Source of the DNA: Candidatus Brocadia sp.
Lineage (GTDB): Bacteria > Planctomycetota > Brocadiia > Brocadiales > Brocadiaceae
Assembly: GCA_011525665.1 (NCBI GenBank)
Contig: WYAU01000102.1
Location: forward strand, 1 to 35,351
Direction of reading: 5' to 3'
Length of the DNA stretch: 35,351 nucleotides
Program-made: the position numbers and the translations under genes
Shown: piece by piece, positions 1 through 9,755 of the stretch
Position numbering within the stretch: position 1 is the stretch's first letter
How the letters are laid out: every line of letters begins with the position of its first letter
Notes under the pieces: generated by a model
What the model was told of the DNA's origin: nothing
Databases searched by the model: none
What the model saw: the letters and a program-made list of their open reading frames with translations, nothing else

Positions 1-286
1 TGATACCCCGCCACCGTTCTTTTCCCTCTTAGCCAGTTGGGGTGAAAGAATTCCGCCTTCGCCTAAAATTGACAGGCTCGGCCAGTGGTTCTTGACTTTT
101 ACGAGGCTACTTCTACGTTCACGTAAGCTACGACCCGGATATTTGCTCACCGGCCTTACGCCGACTTTGTCGATGGGCTTCAGAAGGTTATGTTTCCATC
201 GCCCCCTGCCATCCAAGCTACATGGCTCCGGCTTTTACCACGACGGGACTTTCACCCGCTAGAAAGCAGTACCCTTCCCTGGGCAC
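1..286 (-). ncRNA. Group II intron, 5' part of domain I (truncated by window edge)
   Basis: Read on the minus strand, the sequence from 286 downward begins GTGCCC, followed by GGGTGAAAGTCCCG and a long GC-rich structured stretch. This resembles the GUG start and the GGUGAAAGUCCC box of bacterial group II intron domain I. No protein-coding frame fits this stretch. The intron-encoded reverse transcriptase normally sits in domain IV, beyond the left edge, so it cannot be seen. The proposed 5' splice boundary is only 22 nt past the stop codon of the neighbouring ATPase gene. Subclass and splicing competence cannot be judged from this fragment. Confidence 0.65.
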
Positions 287-296
287 GCCTATTTTC

Positions 297-310
297 AAGG
301 TCTGACCCCT
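297..310. repeat. REP-like motif AAGGTCTGACCCC
   Basis: The same core AAGGTYTGACCC recurs at about 26700-26712 (with TTGACCCTAAGCC repeated directly after it) and at 27488-27500. All copies lie in non-coding or degraded DNA. Here it fills the gap between the ATPase stop codon and the group II intron start. It is probably a dispersed intergenic repeat, but its family is not identified. Confidence 0.4.
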
Positions 311-3071
311 ACGACCCTTTATCTAACGGCCTTTCAGGCCTCAATTTCTGTATTGATTGTCTGATTTTATTTGCTATGAGCGGTAGTGTCTGAAAATACG
401 CGTTGTAAGTTTTCAAAAACCACCGCCTCCTTATCCATTTATCAATCTCAACGGCAATTACAATGGTTACTGTTATTGCTCCTACGTTCACCCATTCCAT
501 TTCTGTAAGCGGCTCCGTTTTAAAAACCCACTGAAGGGCTGGTACGTAGAGCACCGCAAGCTGGGCAAAAAAGGCAGCTATCATGCTGTAAAACAGGAAC
601 AGGTTACTGAACGGACTAATCCTGAAAACAGACCGGATTTCTGAACGTGAATTCCACGCCTGAAAGAACTGGAAGAAGACCATTGTTGTCATGGCAACGG
701 ATCTTGCCTTTTCAAGGGAAACACCTTCCTGTAAGGCTGAGATAAAATTATAAACAATACCACCGCTAATTATAAGGGCAACAAGAAAGGTTCTTTCTAT
801 CAGAAGCCGGGACAATATACCCTCACCCGGCTCTCTCGGCGGTCTGTTTATTATCCCTTTTTCCCCAGGTTCAAAGGCAAGGGCTACATCCTGCAAACCA
901 TTCGTAACGATATTTATCCAGAGAAGCTGGGTGGGCACGTATGGCATTGGTATACCAAGAATAAGCGTGGCAATAATGGAAATTATGGTAGCTATACCGG
1001 TTGGTATAAGAAAGAAGACGACCTTGCGGATATTGTCGAAGAGTATCCGTCCCTCTTTGACGGCATTAAATATACTTGCAAAATTATCGTCTACAAGGAC
1101 CATATCAGACGCCTCCTTTGCAACATCGGTTCCTGTTCTTCCCATAGCGATACCTATGTGTGCTTCCTTAAGGGCGGGAGCATCATTAACACCATCACCT
1201 GTAACAGCGACAACCTCGCCGTGCCTCTTCAATTGTTGTACGATCCTCAATTTATGGTGTGGAGAGACACGTGCATACACAGCGACATCCTTCACCTTAC
1301 GAAAGAGTTCTTCATCACTCATCGTTTCAAGTTCTTTGCCTGTAATTACATCAGGATTCTCACTACCCAATCCGAGTTTTTTTGCAATTGATACTGCGGT
1401 GACTGCATGGTCGCCCGTTATCATGATGGTTCTGATGCCCGCCTGTTTACAACCATTTATGGCCTCAATGGATTCCGGCCTTGGCGGGTCCATCATTCCC
1501 TGTAAACCGGCAAAGATCATACCTGACGGCAGGTCATGGTGGGTAAGTTCCTCCATGTCGTGCGGAGCTTCCTTGTAAGCACAGGCAAGTACCCGCATAC
1601 CCTCTTTTGCAAAATTGCCGGCGATATGTAAAATCTCTTTTTTCCTGGAACCGTCACCGTCCCCAGATCCGGTACACATATCCAGTACCTTCTCAGGTGC
1701 ACCTTTCACAAAGACAAACTTTTTCCCGCCGTGTCTGTGAAGGGTTGCCATGTAGCCATGTTCGGACTCAAAGGGTATGATTGCAATCTGCGGAAAGTGC
1801 TTCTTTTCCTCTTCCGGCATGAGACCGGCCTTCATTGCAGAAACGATAAGCGCCCCTTCCGTAGGGTCTCCGTCAACCTTATACTGACCGTCTTCCTCGT
1901 AAATATTTGATTCATTGCAGAGGAGTCCAATCCGCAACACCTGAAGATGTTTCTTTTTTTCTTCTGATTTAACTGACATCTGACCATGGTGTATCTCGCC
2001 TTTGGGTTCATATCCGTTTCCGGTAATATTATATATATGCTCTCCGTCGTAGATTAACCTGACGGTCATCTCGTTTTTTGTAAGGGTTCCCGTCTTATCT
2101 GAACAGATTACCGTGGTACTTCCGAGGGTTTCAGCAGCCGGAAGTTTTCTGATGATGGCGTTATGTTTTGCCATCCTGGCCACGCCAATAGCCATAGCTA
2201 TGGTCACGACGATGGGAAGTCCTTCAGGTATGGCAGCTACAGCAGCCGCCACTGCAGTCATGAACATGTCATGTATGCTTTCACCAATTATTATGCCTAT
2301 ACCAAAAAGCACCACAGAAGCTGCCATAACAATGAATCCAATATATTTTGCGAAATTTTCTATCTTTTTCTGAAGTGGCGCCTTCGTGACTCCTATCTCT
2401 TTAACCTCCCTGGCAATACTGCCAAGCACAGTCTTTGACCCTGTCTCTACCACGAGACCCTTTGCCCTACCACTTACCACGACTGTCCCCATAAATGCCA
2501 TATTCTTTTGGTCTCCGGGGGTCAGGTTATCTTCCCCTATTATTGCAATGGATTTTTCAGCGGGGACAGACTCGCCGGTAAGCATTGCCTCTTCAATCCT
2601 TAATTCATACGTCCTGAACAGCCGCAAGTCCGCCGGCACCTTGGTGCCGGATGCCAGGAGTACGATATCTCCGGGTACAAGTTCCTCACTGTTTATCTCT
2701 TTCTCTTTACCGTTTCTCAAAACCCGTGCCCTTGGTATGAGCATCTTCTTGAGCGCCCTGACACCCTGTTCCGCCTTATATTCCTGGATATAGCCAATAA
2801 TTGCATTAAGGACAACAACCGCCATAATTACACTGGTATCAATGTATTCATTAAGAACGGCCGTTACAACGGCGGCTACAAGAAGGATATAAATAAGCGG
2901 ACTGGTGAATTGGTGGAAAAGGATTTTCAGCCTGCTAATCTTTTCTTCTTCGACAAGTTTATTCAATCCATATTGCTGAAGGCGCTTGCCGGCCTCATTG
3001 TCGGTCAATCCTTCTTCAGACGTTCCGAGCTTCTGCATGATTTCTTTTATATGGAGTTGATACCAATTCAT
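309..3071 (-). CDS. P-type (P2-like) cation-transporting ATPase
   Basis: This 920-residue protein has the full P2-type ATPase layout. It has an N-terminal cation-ATPase domain, two membrane segments at about 55-95, the actuator motif TGES at 165-168, and M4 with PEGLP at 282-286. The phosphorylation motif DKTGT has the acceptor Asp at 325, GDGVNDAP forms the hinge, and six C-terminal membrane segments follow. It would pump a cation across the inner membrane using ATP. Compared with the SERCA calcium pump, M4 Glu (PEGLP) and M6 Asn are kept. The M5 Asn and Glu ligands are replaced by Gly and Thr, and the M6 Asp is Asn (TNG instead of TDG). Calcium specificity is therefore doubtful and the ion is unknown. 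A second ATPase of the same type begins at the other edge of the window. The gene ends immediately before a group II intron. Confidence 0.93.
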   Translation of the reverse strand: MNWYQLHIKEIMQKLGTSEEGLTDNEAGKRLQQYGLNKLVEEEKISRLKILFHQFTSPLIYILLVAAVVTAVLNEYIDTSVIMAVVVLNAIIGYIQEYKAEQGVRALKKMLIPRARVLRNGKEKEINSEELVPGDIVLLASGTKVPADLRLFRTYELRIEEAMLTGESVPAEKSIAIIGEDNLTPGDQKNMAFMGTVVVSGRAKGLVVETGSKTVLGSIAREVKEIGVTKAPLQKKIENFAKYIGFIVMAASVVLFGIGIIIGESIHDMFMTAVAAAVAAIPEGLPIVVTIAMAIGVARMAKHNAIIRKLPAAETLGSTTVICSDKTGTLTKNEMTVRLIYDGEHIYNITGNGYEPKGEIHHGQMSVKSEEKKKHLQVLRIGLLCNESNIYEEDGQYKVDGDPTEGALIVSAMKAGLMPEEEKKHFPQIAIIPFESEHGYMATLHRHGGKKFVFVKGAPEKVLDMCTGSGDGDGSRKKEILHIAGNFAKEGMRVLACAYKEAPHDMEELTHHDLPSGMIFAGLQGMMDPPRPESIEAINGCKQAGIRTIMITGDHAVTAVSIAKKLGLGSENPDVITGKELETMSDEELFRKVKDVAVYARVSPHHKLRIVQQLKRHGEVVAVTGDGVNDAPALKEAHIGIAMGRTGTDVAKEASDMVLVDDNFASIFNAVKEGRILFDNIRKVVFFLIPTGIATIISIIATLILGIPMPYVPTQLLWINIVTNGLQDVALAFEPGEKGIINRPPREPGEGILSRLLIERTFLVALIISGGIVYNFISALQEGVSLEKARSVAMTTMVFFQFFQAWNSRSEIRSVFRISPFSNLFLFYSMIAAFFAQLAVLYVPALQWVFKTEPLTEMEWVNVGAITVTIVIAVEIDKWIRRRWFLKTYNAYFQTLPLIANKIRQSIQKLRPERPLDKGS

Positions 3072-3117
3072 TTTTCATTCCTCATAAAGTCTTCGGGATA
3101 ATATTTCAAGGCTGGTT

Positions 3118-3594
3118 TTAATAATGTATTTCCGGATTATGTCCGACAACATATACGTTGTTCTTTCTATTACCCCATATACCTAACAAGAGATAATTCG
3201 TATTACTTTTCATTTTCGTCCAATTTTTACCATTATAATAGAGGATAGTGCCGTAATCTCCTACCGTATAGATGTTTTTACTGTCGTTACCCCAAATACT
3301 CTTTAATCTATAAGAATACGGCTTTCTTTACGAGTTCACGACTTGCCATCGTAATGGTGTACCAGACCCTGATCTCCGACAGCAAAAATATTGCTGTCAG
3401 TGAATCCATAAATATCAGATAAACGGGTACCGAATCCATGTCTTTCCGTCATAATGGAGTATGACGCTATCGCATTTATCCGATTCTAAAGGTGGTCTCT
3501 CCAGACCCCATTCGTTTGCCTGGATGATATTGATAATAAATATTTGACAGGTAATGAAAAGGATACAGATAAGAAGAATTGTAACTGTTTTCAT
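3118..3594 (-). pseudogene. Decayed beta-propeller repeat protein, paralogue of the gene at 19802-20773
   Basis: The first 60 residues read as an intact signal peptide, then NEWGLERPPLESDKCDSVI and HYDGKTW, closely matching the start of the intact propeller gene. A frameshift after that, near 3425, moves the match to another frame (SDIYGFTDSNIFAVGDQG). A TGA then falls where Trp is expected after DGKS, and a second frameshift near 3320 restores the final repeats, ending NNVYVVGHNPEIHY and a stop. Only about three blades' worth of repeat remain, against seven in the intact gene. A good ribosome site (GGAGGAG) still precedes the ATG at 3594. The remnant follows the porin gene in the same orientation. 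Confidence 0.85.
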
Positions 3595-3652
3595 GTGCCT
3601 TTTTCTCCTCCCTTTTTCTTTGATATAAATATTACTTTCAAACTTATACTTT

Positions 3653-4993
3653 CTAGAAGATAATCTCGAACCGTATACCAATGGCTAGCGCGTCTTTTAC
3701 TAAAGGGGTGGTATCAGGATTTATAATGTATTGAATATCAGGTTGCACTGCAAAACTATTCGTTATTTGAGCGCGGTAAGTTATCTCCAGATTCCATTCT
3801 GAGTCGTCAACGGGTATTTCTGCTCTTGCCTGTGCCCTTTCATACTCACTACCGTTATGCGTCCCTGCTACGGCAAAACCAATCTCATCGGTATTTCTGC
3901 CTGGAATCAGACCTTTATATACTGCCCCGCCACCAGTATAAAAACCAAAGCGGTTTATTCGTGTATCGGCAAGTCCCAATCTGACAAACAGGGTCAGATT
4001 TTGCAACGGGTCCTCCTTTTCATAATAAATAGTCTGTTCAGCAAACACATACACACCATGGTTTCCATGAATTTGAACAGGATTCCCTGCGGTGTCAATC
4101 CGTGCCAGGGCGTCAAATTCCGCTGTATAAAACCATGTTCCAAAAGCAATTTTCCCCTCATATTCAGGCGTTATAAGCCTGCCGAGACGGCGTATACGCT
4201 TATGTTTTAGTGCATAGGGTTCCGGTCTTATCAGATATGCTGTCTCTGTGACAGATAAGATTCCATTATTTCTATCGAATAGAACATGCGTGCCCTTCGG
4301 ATTTCCAGGATCACCTGCCAGACCATTCAGTACAACGGTCTGAAGGTAAAACCACGGGACTGGTTTCCACTTCGCCCGTGCTCCAATCGTTGTGTTAGGA
4401 AAGATTGATGGACCGTTTTCACCGCTCTGGGAGAAAGTCGGATCAATACCGTGTGAGCTGTTGATAAACAACGAGGCGGACTTTAGCCAGTCAAATTCGG
4501 TGTTTAGATCATAGAGCCCCATGAGAATTGACAGTTGATTATGTAACAGGTTTTTTTGCACCCAGGCTTCATAGAGCTTCCAGGTATCGAAGGTTGCAAT
4601 GTTGCTGACAGTTTGAGCATCTCCCGTATTTTCGCTGGGATTGTCCCCCTGATTGCCTAAACCGTAAACAAAGAAAGATGTATCCTTCCAACCGAACAAT
4701 CTCTCAGCATCAAGGATGAGAATGAGGTCCACATTGTCAAGATATACCGTCCTGCGATGAAACCCGCCTGAAACATTGGAGAAGGTCTCACCGGTATAAA
4801 CAGCCTGGAACGTAAGCCCTTTATCAGCGATCTCCGTTCGGGTGCCTCCCCAATCTGCTATAATGGTATTCCATTCAGAAAGTTTTTTCGCAAATACGTC
4901 GGCTGCATCAGAAACAGAGTTTTCAAAAAAGAATAATGAGATAATAAAGAGCGAAGAATAAAGTGTTACTGCAGAAGGATACTGTTCCTGCAT
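3653..4993 (-). CDS. OprB-like carbohydrate-selective outer-membrane porin
   Basis: From the ATG at 4993 the protein has 446 residues. It starts with a hydrophobic signal peptide (about residues 8-28), followed by DWGGTRTEIADKGLTF and VYTGE. This is the characteristic N-terminal region of the OprB/carbohydrate-porin family. The remainder is rich in alternating aromatic beta-strand segments and ends in Phe (EIIF), as outer-membrane barrels do. It would let sugars or oligosaccharides through the outer membrane. A longer in-frame start at 5161 exists but lies inside treY. The chosen ATG shares one base with the treY stop (TGATG), which points to translational coupling. Its place after treY suggests it serves uptake or release of trehalose or maltodextrins. 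The substrate is inferred only from context. Confidence 0.85.
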   Translation of the reverse strand: MQEQYPSAVTLYSSLFIISLFFFENSVSDAADVFAKKLSEWNTIIADWGGTRTEIADKGLTFQAVYTGETFSNVSGGFHRRTVYLDNVDLILILDAERLFGWKDTSFFVYGLGNQGDNPSENTGDAQTVSNIATFDTWKLYEAWVQKNLLHNQLSILMGLYDLNTEFDWLKSASLFINSSHGIDPTFSQSGENGPSIFPNTTIGARAKWKPVPWFYLQTVVLNGLAGDPGNPKGTHVLFDRNNGILSVTETAYLIRPEPYALKHKRIRRLGRLITPEYEGKIAFGTWFYTAEFDALARIDTAGNPVQIHGNHGVYVFAEQTIYYEKEDPLQNLTLFVRLGLADTRINRFGFYTGGGAVYKGLIPGRNTDEIGFAVAGTHNGSEYERAQARAEIPVDDSEWNLEITYRAQITNSFAVQPDIQYIINPDTTPLVKDALAIGIRFEIIF

Positions 4994-7974
4994 CAGGCGA
5001 ACCTTTCCATGAGAGCTACAGGAAAATGGGTGAATATTTCTGACAGATATAAGATAGTCGCATCTTTGTAATTTGCTGTCGTAACAACTTCTCCGGTAAA
5101 AATGTTCCGGTATTTTTCCCCTGTTTCCCCCGCCGGTACCATAATAAATGAATCTTTCCAAACATCTGTGCCAAAGGGCAGGCTTTCAGGTTGTTGCATA
5201 AGCCGTGTAAAAAATCTGGGGGCGACAACCAGTACCGTGGAATTACCGAATTTCCTTGCAAATGCGCAAACATTCACAGCCTTTTCTCCCGTTACTTCAA
5301 GGGGAGCATATTCCCCGCGCTCGAATATTTCTCTATGTGTTTTCCGGTAAGTGAGGGCTTTATATATCAGGTAGAGCTTTATCTTACCGGTGTCTTTGGT
5401 GATGGTCAATTCCTTAGCAAGCTCCGATAGCGGCATTTCCTGCTCGTTCCTTTTCAGTTCCTCCAGCATCCTGATTCTTATACTATAATCAACGGGCCTG
5501 CGGTTGTCGGGATCAACAAGATTGAAATCCCATAACTCAGTTCCCTGGTAAAAATCGGGGATTCCCGGGGAGGTTATTTTCAACAGTGTTTGTGAAAGGG
5601 AGTTGTATATGCCGTAATGGGATATCTTCTTTTGAAATATCTGAAAATCATTCAGAAATTTATTTCTCCGTGTATTGTTCAGGATGGCCTCGATAAAATT
5701 CGTCAGGGTATTCTCGTAATTCATATTGGGATTTATCCAGCTTGTGTTAACCTTCGCCTCTCTCAATGCCTTTACCAGATAATCCTTTATCCGTTTCTTA
5801 AACACTTCGTATTCATGACCGGTTAATGGTTCAATAGGCCATGCGCCGATTAGGGTTTGGTAAAGAAGGTATTCCTCATTCGGATCCGGTATTGCCTGAC
5901 CTTCAACAAGGGTGACATTTTTCTTATTTAACCTTTTCCATCGCGATAAATGTTCTCTCCATTCATCAGGAATTTCCGACAGGACATTGATCCTTGCCCG
6001 CACATCCTCGCTGCGTTTTGAGTCATGGGTGGAGGTGGCAATAAGGGTGTGAGGACAGAATTTGCTCCTTTCTCTATTCTGTCCGTGAAAGGTCTCCATG
6101 GGTATGCCAAATCGTTCCGGGCTTCCTCCCACTTCATTGAGGGAAATGAGACGGTTATAGAAATAGAAGGTCGTATCCTCAATCCCTTTCGCTGTAACAG
6201 GCCCGGTAACCTGCTGAAACTTCATGACGAAATCGAGCCATTCCCGCTGGTCTGCATCCTTAAAATTTTCAGGATATTTTAGTAAAAGAACGTTTGTGAG
6301 AAAGCCAAAGACAGACTCGCTCATGGCAGGGTTTTTTCTTTTTGCCTTTGATACCGCAATCTCAATATATTTTCGGTCCCTTTCCGTTACCTCTGATGGT
6401 TTTATATACGTCCTGTATACCGGGAAAAAGGCAATGACTTCCTTTATCGCGTTTGTAAGGCTGTTCAGGGTGAAATCTCTTGTATGCCGGTTTTTCTCCG
6501 ATAGTCGGTTCAGGTAGTGTCCCAGGGTATTGACTTCACTCGACATAATCACTTCCATAATTAATTTCTTCTTTTCATAAACGATGTTCTGGAAATTGAG
6601 CTTTGACCTGATGAACCTGGAGTATATATCGTCAAATATTTTTACATTTGTTGTTTCGACAAAGATACCATTGAGGGAGTTCAAAAAGTCATATCCCGTC
6701 GTGCCGAAGATAGGCCAGTCTTCCGGTATCTTTTCTCCTTTGATAAGGATTTTTTCGCCGATAATATAAAAGGCCTTCATCTGAGGTTCCGTTGACAACA
6801 GTTCATTGTATTGTCTCAGTATTTCAGCTTCTCTATCAGAAGCTCCCGTTAAATATCCTGGGAGATCAAGACTTTTATAGAGAAAACAGTTTTTCTGTAG
6901 CCTCTGGAAGTATTCAGAAGGGTTATAGAGCCCATCGGGATGATCGACCCTCAATCCTGTGACCTTGCCTTCTCTGATAAGTTTAAAAATCAGTTTATGG
7001 GTTTCCCTGAAAACAAGCGGGTTTTCCATACGGATTGCTGCAAGGTCATTGATGTCAAAGAACCTCCGGTAATTTATTTCCTCGGTAGCCACACTCCATT
7101 GCGAGAGCCTGTAAAGCTGTTGATTAAGGAGGTTATCAAGAAAGTCAAAGCTTTCCGGCTTGCCTTTTGTCCCGTTGAATATCTTCACATTTTCATCCAC
7201 GAATGTCTTAATCTCCGCATTCCCATTGTAGAGATTCCACAGACGCTTCTTTATAATTTCTTTCTCGCGGTATCGTTCCGTAATCTTTTCCGGATCTTTT
7301 TCGATAGGCGATGGTAAATGGTTTAATGCCGTGATAATACTCAAAAGCTCGTTAAGATGAGGTTCTTCGGGTGAGAGATGATTTTTTAAGTCATGTATGC
7401 GATGCTGTAATATATCTATGTATGTCTTTGGCCTTGTAGGAAACTTATGCTGATAGTAATAAAGAAAGAAATCGCCGTTTTCAAAGGTAAGCTGTAATTC
7501 CTGTCTTTCAAGCACAATTCCATACTGATCGCCCAAAACAGGGATGAGTACCTTGTTTTTCAGTTCAATTTTTACCGGTTCCCAGTCAATGTCAAAGAAA
7601 TCTGCGTAATTGGAACTCAGGCCATTTTCCAGGACGTCCATCCACCAGGTATTTTCCTTGCTCGTAATGCACATGTGGTTTGGCACGATGTCGAGAATTT
7701 GGCCCATCCCGTATTTCCGGAGTTCCTGGATCATTTCGTTGTATTCTTCTTCTGTGCCGATTTCCGGATTTATCGCATCATGGGCAACAATATCATAACC
7801 ATGGAGGCTACCTTCTCTCGATTTAAAATAGGGGGAGGCATAAATGTCGCTGATACCGATACCGTAAAGGTAAGAAATAATTTTTTTGGCATCTGAGAAT
7901 GTGAACAGGTGATTGAATTGCAGCCTGTACGTAGAAACGGATATTCGTGGAGCTGATATTGTTTCCGTGGTCAT
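4993..7974 (-). CDS. treY: Maltooligosyltrehalose synthase
   Basis: This 993-residue GH13 enzyme converts the reducing-end glucose of a maltodextrin into a trehalosyl unit, the first step of the TreY/TreZ route in the cytoplasm. The N-terminus has the TreY pattern STYRLQFN...FTFSDAKKIISYL and ASPYFKSREGSLHGYD, and DIVPNHM occurs at about 95-101. The nucleophile is Asp344 in GLRVDHPDGLYNP, the acid/base is Glu407 in IIGEKIL, and the third carboxylate lies in ATSTHDSKRSEDVRAR. Length is somewhat above the usual 700-900 residues. The partner treZ lies in the same cluster, about 10 kb upstream, rather than adjacent. An AAGGA site precedes the ATG. The stop codon overlaps the porin start by one base. 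Confidence 0.96.
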   Translation of the reverse strand: MTTETISAPRISVSTYRLQFNHLFTFSDAKKIISYLYGIGISDIYASPYFKSREGSLHGYDIVAHDAINPEIGTEEEYNEMIQELRKYGMGQILDIVPNHMCITSKENTWWMDVLENGLSSNYADFFDIDWEPVKIELKNKVLIPVLGDQYGIVLERQELQLTFENGDFFLYYYQHKFPTRPKTYIDILQHRIHDLKNHLSPEEPHLNELLSIITALNHLPSPIEKDPEKITERYREKEIIKKRLWNLYNGNAEIKTFVDENVKIFNGTKGKPESFDFLDNLLNQQLYRLSQWSVATEEINYRRFFDINDLAAIRMENPLVFRETHKLIFKLIREGKVTGLRVDHPDGLYNPSEYFQRLQKNCFLYKSLDLPGYLTGASDREAEILRQYNELLSTEPQMKAFYIIGEKILIKGEKIPEDWPIFGTTGYDFLNSLNGIFVETTNVKIFDDIYSRFIRSKLNFQNIVYEKKKLIMEVIMSSEVNTLGHYLNRLSEKNRHTRDFTLNSLTNAIKEVIAFFPVYRTYIKPSEVTERDRKYIEIAVSKAKRKNPAMSESVFGFLTNVLLLKYPENFKDADQREWLDFVMKFQQVTGPVTAKGIEDTTFYFYNRLISLNEVGGSPERFGIPMETFHGQNRERSKFCPHTLIATSTHDSKRSEDVRARINVLSEIPDEWREHLSRWKRLNKKNVTLVEGQAIPDPNEEYLLYQTLIGAWPIEPLTGHEYEVFKKRIKDYLVKALREAKVNTSWINPNMNYENTLTNFIEAILNNTRRNKFLNDFQIFQKKISHYGIYNSLSQTLLKITSPGIPDFYQGTELWDFNLVDPDNRRPVDYSIRIRMLEELKRNEQEMPLSELAKELTITKDTGKIKLYLIYKALTYRKTHREIFERGEYAPLEVTGEKAVNVCAFARKFGNSTVLVVAPRFFTRLMQQPESLPFGTDVWKDSFIMVPAGETGEKYRNIFTGEVVTTANYKDATILYLSEIFTHFPVALMERFA

Positions 7975-8057
7975 GCATTGTTTCCTTTATGATCTGTTTA
8001 AATGTTCGAGATTTTAAGGAACTATTATCTCTATAAGTATCGTAATATTTTTATTTT

Positions 8058-8104
8058 ACGAACTGAAGTTCGTGTTACGTTGAAAAGGCTACCGAAGGCC
8101 TCAT
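8058..8104 (-). terminator. Possible terminator hairpins between malQ and treY
   Basis: Past the malQ stop, the minus strand carries AGGC-CTTCGGTA-GCCT followed by TTTT. Next comes the near-perfect palindrome ACGAACT-TC-AGTTCGT, followed by an A/T-rich tract. Both hairpins are short and only one has a T run. A weak terminator or a REP-like hairpin are equally plausible readings. Confidence 0.35.
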
Positions 8105-8117
8105 TCAATTTTGTATT

Positions 8118-9620
8118 TTACCCTCTGCCGTATATTACAGTTGCTTCTAATAGCTCCTGAATCAGGGCAGGTGTCCTTTGTTCCGGCAAAAGTCTCCATT
8201 CCCAATTTTTTTCTGAAGTTGCCGGAAAATTCATGCGTGACTCTTCCCCCAGACCGAGTATATCCTGCATTGGGAAAACGACCATGTTTGCAACGGACAT
8301 CATGGCGAGCCTGATAAGATGATGGTGGATGTTGTCTTCTGTGACTTCTCTTCCCAGATATTTTTGAATTCTGTCTCTGTCTTCATGACTTATTTCTTTT
8401 TTATACCAGCCCTTCGTTGTATTGTTATCATGCGTTCCGGAATAGACAATGCAGCTTGTTGTGTAATTGTGTGGAATAAATGGACTTGTTGGTAAATCTT
8501 TACCAAATGCGTACTGGAGCACTTTCATGCCGGGAATTCCAAAGATGCTCATAATCTCCCTAACTTCCGGTGTTATTTCTTCTCCCAGATCTTCCGCAAC
8601 AATGGGGAGACTTGGGAAGTGTCTATACAATAAATCAAAAAAATCTTTAGCAGGGGCATTTACCCATCTCCCATTTACTGCCGTCTTTTCACCTGCCGGG
8701 ACTTCCCAGTATGAAACAAAGCCCCTGAAGTGATCGAGCCTGACAATATCAAAGAGTTTTAAGTTGAATTCTGTACGCCTCAGCCACCATGCGAAACCGG
8801 TTTCCTTAAGAACATCCCAGTTATAAATAGGATTTCCCCACAATTGTCCTGTTGCGCTGAAATAATCGGGAGGGACTCCGGCGACGAACAGGGGTTTTTT
8901 TGCATCGTCCAGCTTAAAAATCTCAGGGCTGGCCCATACATCGGCGCTGTCATAAGTTACATAAATAGGGACATCGCCGATTATTTGGATGTTTTTAGAG
9001 TTAGAGTACTTTTTCAGAGAAAACCACTGTTTAAAAAAGAGAAACTGGAAAAACTTTTCCATAAGTATCCTTTCTCTCAATTTTTCTTTCCAGCCTCTGA
9101 TAACTTCCTCTTCTCGGCGCTTTAAATCCTCCGGCCAATCAATCCAGGCAACTCCATGAAAGTGTTCCTTCAGGGATATAAATACGGCATAGTCATCGAG
9201 CCAGCATGCATTTTCACTACAAAACCTTTCGAATTCAAAATCCTTCTCTAGCTTGCGGTGCATATTTTTATATGCCACACGAAGGACATTCTCTTTATAC
9301 GCGGTAACAGCGTAGTAATCAACCCGGTTATGTGGAAAGGTTGTATAACCTTCTCTATCAGATTTTGAAAGAAAACCGTCCCGTACCAGGAGATCAGGGC
9401 TTATCATAATATGATTTCCCGCAAAGGCTGAATAACTGCTGTAAGGACTATTTCCGTATACTGTCCGTGTTGGATTTAGAGGAAGTACCTGCCATAAGGA
9501 CTGCCGGGTTTCTGCAAGGAAATCCACGAATTTGTAAGCTGTATCTCCAAAGTCACCCACGCCATAGGGCGATGGCAGGGAAGTAATGTGAAGTAATATA
9601 CCGCTTCTTCTCTTATTCAT
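8118..9620 (-). CDS. malQ: 4-alpha-glucanotransferase (amylomaltase)
   Basis: This 500-residue GH77 enzyme transfers maltodextrin segments between glucans and releases glucose. The N-terminus RRSGILLHITSLPSPYGVGD is the family signature, and GNSPYSSYSAFAGN follows at about 56-69. Catalytic residues are Asp296 in VRLDHFRGF, Glu343 in IVAEDLGEE and Asp398 in YSGTHDNNTTKGW. Length is normal for a bacterial MalQ of the short type. The ATG is preceded by GAGGAAT at a good distance. It lies between the GH57 gene and treY in the same orientation. Here it would rearrange chain lengths to feed TreY or GlgE. Confidence 0.96.
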   Translation of the reverse strand: MNKRRSGILLHITSLPSPYGVGDFGDTAYKFVDFLAETRQSLWQVLPLNPTRTVYGNSPYSSYSAFAGNHIMISPDLLVRDGFLSKSDREGYTTFPHNRVDYYAVTAYKENVLRVAYKNMHRKLEKDFEFERFCSENACWLDDYAVFISLKEHFHGVAWIDWPEDLKRREEEVIRGWKEKLRERILMEKFFQFLFFKQWFSLKKYSNSKNIQIIGDVPIYVTYDSADVWASPEIFKLDDAKKPLFVAGVPPDYFSATGQLWGNPIYNWDVLKETGFAWWLRRTEFNLKLFDIVRLDHFRGFVSYWEVPAGEKTAVNGRWVNAPAKDFFDLLYRHFPSLPIVAEDLGEEITPEVREIMSIFGIPGMKVLQYAFGKDLPTSPFIPHNYTTSCIVYSGTHDNNTTKGWYKKEISHEDRDRIQKYLGREVTEDNIHHHLIRLAMMSVANMVVFPMQDILGLGEESRMNFPATSEKNWEWRLLPEQRTPALIQELLEATVIYGRG

Positions 9621-9732
9621 TTTTATTCCTCGCTTATGAAAATATCTTTATTCACGGATAATTTTAACGCGGGATGGGTTAAGCCTGTCGTAAGTTTGCA
9701 AAGGGTGCATGCAGATTTACCTATCGGTTTAA

Positions 9733-9755
9733 ACCGTTTAAACTGCTTAAACGGT
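9733..9755. repeat. Intergenic hairpin ACCGTTTAA-actgc-TTAAACGGT
   Basis: A perfect 9-bp stem with a 5-nt loop sits in the 249-bp gap between the GH57 gene and malQ. An adjacent partial copy (GGTTTAAACC) lies just to its left. There is no T run, so it is more likely a REP-like or protein-binding element than a terminator. The rest of the gap contains no gene that I can see. Confidence 0.4.

Noticed and set aside
190-393. 67-residue plus-strand ORF at the left edge
   Set aside because: It runs antisense through the group II intron and the end of the ATPase gene. Its LRLLPRRDFHPLE-like sequence is a known type of spurious translation of intron RNA.
931-1578. 215-residue plus-strand ORF
   Set aside because: It is the antisense shadow of the P-type ATPase, with no ribosome site and a Ser/Ile/Thr-rich composition typical of shadows.
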